NCBI GenBank assembly: GCA_002391065.1
Contig: DGRP01000174.1
Location: 1-6,308 of the forward strand
Direction of reading: 5' to 3'
From: Ruminococcus sp. UBA4385
Lineage (GTDB): Bacteria > Bacillota_A > Clostridia > Oscillospirales > Ruminococcaceae
Length of the DNA stretch: 6,308 nt
The notes beneath the pieces were generated by a model. That model was not told where the DNA came from and searched no databases. It was given only the letters and a program-made list of their open reading frames with translations. This document shows, in pieces, positions 1 through 4,883 of the stretch (the first letter of the stretch is position 1; every line of letters begins with the position of its first letter). A program made the position numbers and the translations under genes.

Positions 1-299
1 TCCTTCAGCGTAATACCGTCAATATACTCCATAACAATGAACTGGATCTCATCAGTGAAACCCACGTCATATATCTTGACGATATTCGGATGCGAAAGCA
101 CTGCAATAGCCTTGCTCTCATTACGGAAACGCCGCAGGAACTCCTCGTTTTCGGAATATTCAGGTTTCAGAATTTTAACAGCAACAACACGGTTCTCCAT
201 AGTGTCTGTTGCCTTGTAAACATCAGCCATACCGCCGACGCCGATCAGCTCTGTGATCTCATAGCGTCCGTCAAGCTTTCTGCCGATATTAGAATCCAT
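1..299 (-). CDS. prkC: Ser/Thr protein kinase, PrkC/PknB (Hanks) family, N-terminal fragment, 3' end beyond window
   Basis: This encodes a eukaryotic-like Ser/Thr kinase that phosphorylates cellular proteins using ATP; in Firmicutes these kinases are usually membrane-anchored with extracellular PASTA domains that sense muropeptides. Only the first 99 residues lie in the window. They form the kinase N-lobe: Gly-rich loop GVGGMADVY (residues 20-28), VAVKIL with the ATP-binding Lys42, a candidate helix-C Glu61, [12 protein letters not shown] (69-80), and the hinge VMEYIDG (89-95) with a Met gatekeeper at 90. The ATG at 299-297 has a good AGGAG site at 312-308, 8 nt upstream. The catalytic loop, activation segment, transmembrane helix and any PASTA repeats would be beyond position 1, so these cannot be confirmed. 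It follows the partner phosphatase gene by 44 nt, the widest gap in the block. The kinase family is certain; the name prkC rests on gene context and N-lobe similarity. Confidence 0.94.
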   Translation of the reverse strand, partial: MDSNIGRKLDGRYEITELIGVGGMADVYKATDTMENRVVAVKILKPEYSENEEFLRRFRNESKAIAVLSHPNIVKIYDVGFTDEIQFIVMEYIDGITLK

Positions 300-307
300 A
301 ATTTCCA

Positions 308-312
308 CTCCT
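308..312 (-). promoter_or_regulatory. Ribosome binding site of prkC
   Basis: The minus strand reads AGGAG here, 8 nt before the ATG at 299. It lies in the 44-nt spacer after the stp stop codon. This supports independent translation initiation of the kinase without coupling to stp. No convincing promoter or terminator hairpin is visible in the same spacer. Confidence 0.75.
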
Positions 313-343
313 AAACATTAAATAAGCTTTTTGTTCTACATCT

Positions 344-1072
344 TTAATTTGCAACCAGCGCGACAGAGATATTATCCTTGCCGCCCTGTTCATTAGCATA
401 ATTGATAAGGTCTGTCACAGCATGATCGAGGTTTTTGCCAAAAACAAAACCATATATGATATCATTCGAGCAATAGTTTGACAAACCGTCCGAACACAGA
501 AGAAGCGTAAAATTACATTCTGGCTCGAACTCGAAGTAATCAACATCCACATCGGCTTCAACACCGACCGCGCGTGTTATCACATTTTTCATCTGATGTG
601 TTTTAAGCTCTTCTTCAGTGATCTGTCCTTGCTCATAGAGCATTCTGACATAGGTATGATCTGTTGTGATCTGACCGATCTTTCCCTCTGTCATCAGATA
701 ACAGCGGCTGTCACCGACATTAACGACATAACAGTGCCTGCCGCAGACAAGCGCAGCAACGCAGGTAGTTCCCATGCCGTTTTTATCTATATCCTCCTTG
801 CTCTTTTCAAACACAAGGGTATTTGCTGCGTGGACTGCTGTCAGCATAAGATTTCTGACGCTGTTGGGAGACATTTCGGGACGGAAGTTCTGTGAAATAC
901 GGTTGAAGATCGTATTTATCGCTTCCTCGCTGGCGACGCCGCCCGAAAGAGCCCCTCCCATTCCGTCGCATACGATAGAAAGAGAAATATTATCCCCAAG
1001 GAAACCGCATCTTACTCTGTCCTGGTTTTCATCGCGTTTTCTTCCGATATCGGTTTTTGAAGCTAAAAACAA
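344..1072 (-). CDS. stp: PP2C-family Ser/Thr protein phosphatase (Stp/PrpC), partner of PrkC
   Basis: This is a metal-dependent (Mn/Mg) cytosolic phosphatase that removes phosphate from Ser/Thr residues and counteracts the kinase encoded next. All PPM/PP2C signature elements are present in the 242-residue protein: RDENQD (13-18, metal ligand Asp18), DGMGG (36-40, Asp36 and Gly37), GTT (101-103), VGDSR (119-123), TTDHT (136-140), NVITRAVG (163-170), CSDGLSN (193-199, Asp195) and GGKDNISV (230-237, Asp233). The length of about 240 residues is normal for bacterial PrpC/Stp enzymes, and no transmembrane segment is visible. I chose the TTG at 1072-1070 as start. It gives the family-typical N-terminus MFLASKTDIG and has AAAGGTGG 8 nt upstream. 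The longest ORF would begin at GTG 1084, but that codon and the GTG at 1081 lie in or against the ribosome binding site. rlmN ends 18 nt upstream. Confidence 0.96.
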   Translation of the reverse strand: MFLASKTDIGRKRDENQDRVRCGFLGDNISLSIVCDGMGGALSGGVASEEAINTIFNRISQNFRPEMSPNSVRNLMLTAVHAANTLVFEKSKEDIDKNGMGTTCVAALVCGRHCYVVNVGDSRCYLMTEGKIGQITTDHTYVRMLYEQGQITEEELKTHQMKNVITRAVGVEADVDVDYFEFEPECNFTLLLCSDGLSNYCSNDIIYGFVFGKNLDHAVTDLINYANEQGGKDNISVALVAN

Positions 1073-1080
1073 GCAGCCCA

Positions 1081-1088
1081 CCACCTTT
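1081..1088 (-). promoter_or_regulatory. Ribosome binding site that fixes the stp start at TTG 1072
   Basis: The minus strand reads AAAGGTGG, ending 8 nt before TTG 1072. The two in-frame GTG codons, at 1084 and 1081, lie inside or directly abut this site and have no adequate Shine-Dalgarno site of their own. This is the basis for placing the stp start at TTG. Confidence 0.7.
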
Positions 1089-1090
1089 CA

Positions 1091-2134
1091 TTAAATCTCG
1101 TATTCTCTCCTTAGCTGACCGCAGGCAGCATCAATGTCCGCGCCCAAGGTGCGTCTGACAGTGGCATTGACCCCGAGCTGTTCAAGGTAAGCCCTAAAGC
1201 GCTGTGCGCTTTTTCTGTCCGAGGTATAGTTTCTTTCTTTGATCTTATTGACAGGGATAATATTAACATGACAGATAAATCCGTCAAGCAGTTCAGCCAG
1301 TCTTGCAGCATCCTCCTTTGAATCATTATGCCCGTCTATAAGCGCATATTCAAAGGAGATCCTTCTGCCGGTGGTTTTGAAATAATCCCTGCAGGCCTTC
1401 ATAAGCTCATTGATATCATACCTGTCATTAACAGGCATTATCGCACTTCGTGATCTGTTATCAGAAGCATGAAGCGATACGGAAAGCGTAAGACCAAGCC
1501 CAAGCTTTGCTAATTCATATATTTTAGGTACCAGTCCGCAGGTAGAAAGAGAAACGTGCCGCAGGGACATATTCATTCCTTCCTTTGAACTTAGCAATTC
1601 CAAAAATCTTATTACATTATCATAATTATCAAGCGGTTCACCGATACCCATAAGCACTGCACCGCCGATCTTTCTGCCGCTGTCCTGTTCGGCAGTATAG
1701 ATTTGAGCAAGTATCTCGCTCGGACAGAGATCGCGTTTATACCCGGCGATCGTAGAAGCACAGAAACGACATCCCATTTTACAGCCTACCTGCGTTGAAA
1801 CGCATATTGTATTTCCATGCTCGTATTCCATAAGCACGGATTCAATATGATTCCCGTCGGGAAGCCTATATAGATATTTTACAGTATTATCCCTCTTGGA
1901 TTCAAGTCTTTTGACTATAAATAGTGATTTTATACAAAACTTTTCTTTGAGCCTGTCTCTTAATTGTGCAGAAATATCTGACATTGAATCAAAATCCGTG
2001 ACACGTTTGACGTGCAGCCAGGAGTATATCTGTTTAGCCCGGAATTTCTTTTCATTCATATCAGTAATGACCGATGTAAGCTCATCAAGTGTAAGAGAAA
2101 GAATATCTATTCTGCCGTCGGGATCGGCATACAT
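1091..2134 (-). CDS. rlmN: Dual-specificity RNA methyltransferase RlmN (23S rRNA m2A2503 / tRNA m2A37)
   Basis: RlmN is a radical-SAM enzyme that methylates C2 of adenine in 23S rRNA (A2503 in E. coli numbering) and in some tRNAs (A37). The 347-residue protein has the expected length and motifs. The [4Fe-4S] motif CX3CX2C is GCKMGCRFC (117-125) with Cys118, Cys122 and Cys125. SAM-site elements are GIGEPLDN (163-170), SLSTCGLVPKI (195-205), SVSLHAS (218-224) and IMPVND (232-237). The C-terminal DIDAACGQL (333-341) carries Cys338, the methyl-carrying cysteine. VRRTLGAD just before it is the usual context. The ATG at 2134-2132 is preferred over the longest ORF, which starts at 2185 inside rsmB. 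It has AGAGGTGA just upstream and gives a normal RlmN N-terminus. It starts 4 nt after the rsmB stop, and its ribosome binding site overlaps the end of rsmB, suggesting translational coupling. A Cfr-type resistance enzyme is less likely, given the RlmN-like length and C-terminus. Confidence 0.97.
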   Translation of the reverse strand: MYADPDGRIDILSLTLDELTSVITDMNEKKFRAKQIYSWLHVKRVTDFDSMSDISAQLRDRLKEKFCIKSLFIVKRLESKRDNTVKYLYRLPDGNHIESVLMEYEHGNTICVSTQVGCKMGCRFCASTIAGYKRDLCPSEILAQIYTAEQDSGRKIGGAVLMGIGEPLDNYDNVIRFLELLSSKEGMNMSLRHVSLSTCGLVPKIYELAKLGLGLTLSVSLHASDNRSRSAIMPVNDRYDINELMKACRDYFKTTGRRISFEYALIDGHNDSKEDAARLAELLDGFICHVNIIPVNKIKERNYTSDRKSAQRFRAYLEQLGVNATVRRTLGADIDAACGQLRREYEI

Positions 2135-2138
2135 ATGC

Positions 2139-2146
2139 TCACCTCT
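2139..2146 (-). promoter_or_regulatory. Ribosome binding site of rlmN, overlapping the rsmB stop codon
   Basis: The minus strand reads AGAGGTGA, whose final TGA is the stop codon of rsmB. GAGG ends 7 nt before ATG 2134. It rules against the 51-nt longer start at 2185 and implies that ribosomes finishing rsmB are placed to start rlmN. Confidence 0.75.
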
Positions 2147-3443
2147 TTCTTTTAAACACCGATATGAAAAAGCCGTCTGAATCAAATCTGTCGGGGGTGA
2201 TCGTCACCTTTGATCCGGATCCCAGCTTTTCCGGCAGACAGCCCTGCTCAAAATCCGGATGCTCCCTAAGAAAACGGTCAGTCACTTCGTCGTTTTCCGC
2301 TCTTGACAGGGTGCAGGTAGAATAGACCAGCGTTCCCCCGGCTTTGACATAGCGCGACGACACCGAAAGTATCTCGTATTGTATCTCAGGCAGGCGTGAA
2401 AACTCCTCGGGGGATTTATATTTTATCTCCGGCTTGCGCCTTATAACACCAAGTCCCGAGCAGGGTACATCGCAAAGCACTCTGTCAGCCTGCGGCAGAC
2501 CTTCATCGTAAAGCTTGCCGTCATTGGTCCTTGCTTCGATGATCGAAAGGCCAAGCCTTTGAGCGCCGCTTCTGATAAGCCTTACTCTGTTTTCGTGAAG
2601 GTCAAAGGCAAGTAATCTGCCCTTGTTCTTCATCATTTCAGCGGATGTGAAAGCCTTTCCTCCGGGAGCAGAGCAAATATCAAGCACTGTTTCGCCCTCA
2701 CAGGGAGCAAGAGCCTCGCAGCAAAGCATACAGCTTATATCTTGAACGTGGATAAGCCCCGACCGATAAGCACTGCTCTTCTCAATACCGCCGCCGCTGA
2801 TGATAAGTGCATTCTTTATAATATCACTTTTTTCAGCAGTAAATCCGTCAGCTTCAAGCAGCCGGATAACATCTTCCACGGGCATTTTCAAGGTATTAGC
2901 CTTAACAGTAACCGGAGCCTGTCCTATAGAAGAGGACAGCATGGAGAGGGCAGCTTTTTCTCCGTATTCATTCATCCATTTTTGTGTAAGCCACGGCGGG
3001 CAGGAATATTCTAATGACAGTTCATCAACACGGCTGCTGCTTTTAGGAAGCTGCTTACCCTCACGGATAAAGCTTCTAAGCAATCCGTTCACGAATCCTG
3101 CCAAAGCAGGATTTTTCAATTTTTTTGCCAGCTTGACGCTTTCATCCACTGCGGAATTATCCGGCACCGAATCCATATAAAGCAGCTGATATATACCTGT
3201 CCTCAAAATGTTTTTCAGTTCTATCGACAGCTTATCCTTTGGATTTTTCAGATGTGCTGTGATGACTGCATCAAGAGTATATCTTCTTTCAAGCGTACCG
3301 TAAAACAAAGCTGATGCAAATCTTTTATCCTGCTCTGACAGATCAGCCCTTGAAAGAGCATCGTCAAGCAGGAGATTGGAATAAGCAGAGCTGTTTTCCA
3401 TTTTGACCAACAGCTTTACTGTAAAACCCCGAGCGCTCGTCAT
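2139..3443 (-). CDS. rsmB: 16S rRNA (cytosine-C5)-methyltransferase RsmB (Sun/Fmu family)
   Basis: RsmB transfers a methyl group from SAM to C5 of a cytosine in 16S rRNA (C967 in E. coli). The 434-residue protein has the typical two-part build. The NusB-like RNA-binding domain covers about residues 1-130, with SAYSNLLLDDAL, ALFYGTLERR and the NPALAGFVNGLLR stretch. The Rossmann methyltransferase domain follows: motif I DICSAPGGKAF (255-265), LLAFDLHENR (277-286), motif IV CDVPCSGLG (324-332) with Cys328, and motif VI VYSTCTLSRAEN (373-384) with the catalytic Cys377. It ends in DGFFISVFKRKR (423-434). The longest ORF starts at ATG 3464 within fmt. I prefer ATG 3443, which lies 1 nt after the fmt stop, has GAGGTG 10 nt upstream and gives MTSARGFTVKLLVKME, in line with the family N-terminus. 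A Cys cluster at 238, 241, 242 and 248 replaces the more usual Ser/Val-rich stretch. Confidence 0.96.
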   Translation of the reverse strand: MTSARGFTVKLLVKMENSSAYSNLLLDDALSRADLSEQDKRFASALFYGTLERRYTLDAVITAHLKNPKDKLSIELKNILRTGIYQLLYMDSVPDNSAVDESVKLAKKLKNPALAGFVNGLLRSFIREGKQLPKSSSRVDELSLEYSCPPWLTQKWMNEYGEKAALSMLSSSIGQAPVTVKANTLKMPVEDVIRLLEADGFTAEKSDIIKNALIISGGGIEKSSAYRSGLIHVQDISCMLCCEALAPCEGETVLDICSAPGGKAFTSAEMMKNKGRLLAFDLHENRVRLIRSGAQRLGLSIIEARTNDGKLYDEGLPQADRVLCDVPCSGLGVIRRKPEIKYKSPEEFSRLPEIQYEILSVSSRYVKAGGTLVYSTCTLSRAENDEVTDRFLREHPDFEQGCLPEKLGSGSKVTITPDRFDSDGFFISVFKRKR

Positions 3444-3444
3444 A

Positions 3445-4383
3445 TCAGCCGAACACCTCATCACCCGAAAGCGGATTGCCTCTTAGATATGCATCTGCAC
3501 TCATGCGTTTTCCGCCCTCCGACTGAACCTCGGTAAACCTTATAACGCCGCTGCTGCAGGCAATATCAAAGCAGCTCTTGCTAAGCAGCGTTCCCGGAGC
3601 CTTTCCCGGTGCTTTCTCTGATACTATTTCAGACCGATAGACCTTCAGCCTCTTGCCCTTATAATAAGTATATGCACAAGGCCAGTCGCTAAGACCGAGG
3701 ATGTGCCTGTGTACCTTAAAAACATCCATGTCAAAGTTTATGGGACACATATCCTTTGTGATCTTCGGAGCATATGTAGGCTCTTCTTCAACGCTTTCTT
3801 GAGACCGCGGAGTGATATTGCCCTTTTCAAGCTCATCAAGGGTATGAAGAACAAGCTCGCCGCCCATAGCAGCCATTCTGTCAAACAACTCGGCAGCAGT
3901 TTCATTCTGTCCTATCTCGGTCTTTACCTGTTCAAGGATGTCTCCGGTATCAAGGCCTTCATTCATCAGCATTGTTGTAATACCCGTAAATTTATCACAC
4001 CCCAGCACCGACCATTGAATAGGTGCCGCACCGCGAAGCTTAGGCAAAAGCGAACCGTGGATGTTAACGCATCCCAGCCTCGGTATCTCCAAAAGAGACA
4101 CCGGCAGGATCTGTCCGTAGGCAGCCACAACTATACAGTCCGGAGACAGTTCTCTTATGCGCTGGATATACTCTTTGCCCTCTTCTTTTCTTAGTGATGC
4201 CGGCTGAAACACATCTGTTCCGTGTTCCAAAGCAAGCACCTTTACAGGCGGAGGCATCATAGCATATCCTCTTCCCTTAGGCTTATCCGGTTGAGTAAAG
4301 ACCGCAAGGATGTTGTGTTTTTCATACAGCCGCTTTAAAGCCTCAACAGCAAAATCCGGCGTTCCCATAAAAATAATATTCAA
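3445..4383 (-). CDS. fmt: Methionyl-tRNA formyltransferase
   Basis: Fmt transfers a formyl group from 10-formyltetrahydrofolate to the amino group of Met on initiator tRNA. The 312-residue length is normal. The N-terminal folate-binding domain begins MNIIFMGTPDFAVEAL and contains QPDKPKGRG (31-39), VVAAYGQILP (85-94), VNIHGSLLPKLRGAAPIQ (106-123) and EGLDTGD (142-148). Asn107, His109 and Asp145 correspond to the catalytic triad of this fold. The C-terminal tRNA-binding domain starts near TYAPKITK (203-210) and includes DWPCAYTYYKGKRLKV (233-248) and a PGTLL segment (263-267). I place the start at TTG 4383 with AGAGGTG 6 nt upstream. The longer ORF begins at GTG 4392, which is part of that ribosome binding site. 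def ends 14 nt upstream and rsmB begins 1 nt downstream. With def it forms the formyl-methionine addition and removal pair. Confidence 0.97.
   Translation of the reverse strand: MNIIFMGTPDFAVEALKRLYEKHNILAVFTQPDKPKGRGYAMMPPPVKVLALEHGTDVFQPASLRKEEGKEYIQRIRELSPDCIVVAAYGQILPVSLLEIPRLGCVNIHGSLLPKLRGAAPIQWSVLGCDKFTGITTMLMNEGLDTGDILEQVKTEIGQNETAAELFDRMAAMGGELVLHTLDELEKGNITPRSQESVEEEPTYAPKITKDMCPINFDMDVFKVHRHILGLSDWPCAYTYYKGKRLKVYRSEIVSEKAPGKAPGTLLSKSCFDIACSSGVIRFTEVQSEGGKRMSADAYLRGNPLSGDEVFG
3454..3459 (-). promoter_or_regulatory. Ribosome binding site of rsmB, inside the 3' end of fmt
   Basis: The minus strand reads GAGGTG within the last codons of fmt, 10 nt before ATG 3443. The competing upstream ATG at 3464 lies just in front of this motif and has no clear site of its own. 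The spacing is slightly long but workable. Confidence 0.55.
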
Positions 4384-4389
4384 GCTTGA

Positions 4390-4396
4390 CACCTCT
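4390..4396 (-). promoter_or_regulatory. Ribosome binding site that fixes the fmt start at TTG 4383
   Basis: The minus strand reads AGAGGTG directly after the def stop codon, ending 6 nt before TTG 4383. The in-frame GTG at 4392 forms the last three bases of this motif, so it cannot be served by it. The TTG start removes three residues and gives a canonical Fmt N-terminus. Confidence 0.72.
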
Positions 4397-4397
4397 G

Positions 4398-4871
4398 TTA
4401 CTGCATATCCTCGGGGTTAATAAACTCTACGACCTTTTCAAGAAACAAAACACCGTCAAGATGATCAAGCTCGTGGCATACTGCTTGAGCAAAAAGATCC
4501 TCGACCTCCTGCTCATACCATTCTCCGTTTCTGTTCTGGGCCCTAAATTTTACTTTCTTCGGACGAATGGTGTATCCCCACTCTCCCGGACAAGAAAGGC
4601 AGCCCTCCTGCACCTTTTGAGTTTCCTCCGACCGCTCCAATATTTCGGGATTGATAAGCTCATGAACGCCGGAGCCGTCATAGACATCAATGATAACGAG
4701 CCGTCTCAAAACGCCGACCTGCGGCGCAGCAAGACCTACGCCCTCTGCCTTTGCAAGGGTCTCGGCCATATCATCAAGCAGTGTATGGAGTCTGTCATCG
4801 AACTTGATAACAGGCTTACATACCTTGTGAAGCATTTCGTCTTTCTTATTCAAAATATTTCTGATAGCCAT
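4398..4871 (-). CDS. def: Peptide deformylase
   Basis: Def is a metalloenzyme (Fe2+ in vivo) that removes the formyl group from the N-terminal Met of nascent proteins at the ribosome exit. The 157-residue protein has all three family motifs: GVGLAAPQVG (44-53, with Gln51), EGCLSCPG (89-96, with metal ligand Cys91) and QAVCHELDHLDG (129-140, with metal ligands His133 and His137 and catalytic Glu134). The short length, the EGCLS form of motif 2 and the lack of the long insertion place it with the compact deformylases. The ATG at 4871-4869 is preceded by TTGGAG with a 5-nt spacer. It follows the priA stop by 12 nt and precedes fmt by 14 nt. The Cys94 next to the metal site (CLSCP) is a small variation on the more common CLSVP. 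The identification is secure. Confidence 0.97.
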   Translation of the reverse strand: MAIRNILNKKDEMLHKVCKPVIKFDDRLHTLLDDMAETLAKAEGVGLAAPQVGVLRRLVIIDVYDGSGVHELINPEILERSEETQKVQEGCLSCPGEWGYTIRPKKVKFRAQNRNGEWYEQEVEDLFAQAVCHELDHLDGVLFLEKVVEFINPEDMQ

Positions 4872-4876
4872 AATAA

Positions 4877-4882
4877 CTCCAA
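4877..4882 (-). promoter_or_regulatory. Ribosome binding site of def
   Basis: The minus strand reads TTGGAG, ending 5 nt before ATG 4871. It fills most of the 12-nt spacer after the priA stop codon, which leaves no room for a separate promoter between priA and def. Confidence 0.7.
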
Positions 4883-4883
4883 T

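Noticed and set aside
37..314. Two short plus-strand ORFs at the window start
   Set aside because: They overlap each other and lie opposite the kinase N-lobe, whose glycine loop and catalytic lysine are clearly encoded on the minus strand.
316..340. Possible terminator or promoter around the AAGCTT and T-rich stretch in the stp-prkC spacer
   Set aside because: AAGCTT is only a 6-bp palindrome without a stable stem, and no -35/-10 pair with proper spacing stands out.
1111..1326. 71-codon minus-strand ORF in another frame inside rlmN
   Set aside because: It overlaps the conserved RlmN C-terminus, including the methyl-carrying cysteine, and shows no recognisable features.
2135..2185. 51-nt N-terminal extension of rlmN into rsmB
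   Set aside because: The extension is not RlmN-like and lies upstream of a strong ribosome binding site serving ATG 2134.
3444..3464. Seven-residue N-terminal extension of rsmB into fmt
   Set aside because: ATG 3464 precedes the GAGGTG motif that serves ATG 3443 and lacks its own clear site.
3703..4194. 163-codon plus-strand ORF opposite fmt
   Set aside because: Fully antisense to the conserved catalytic domain of fmt, with no recognisable domain; considered a shadow.
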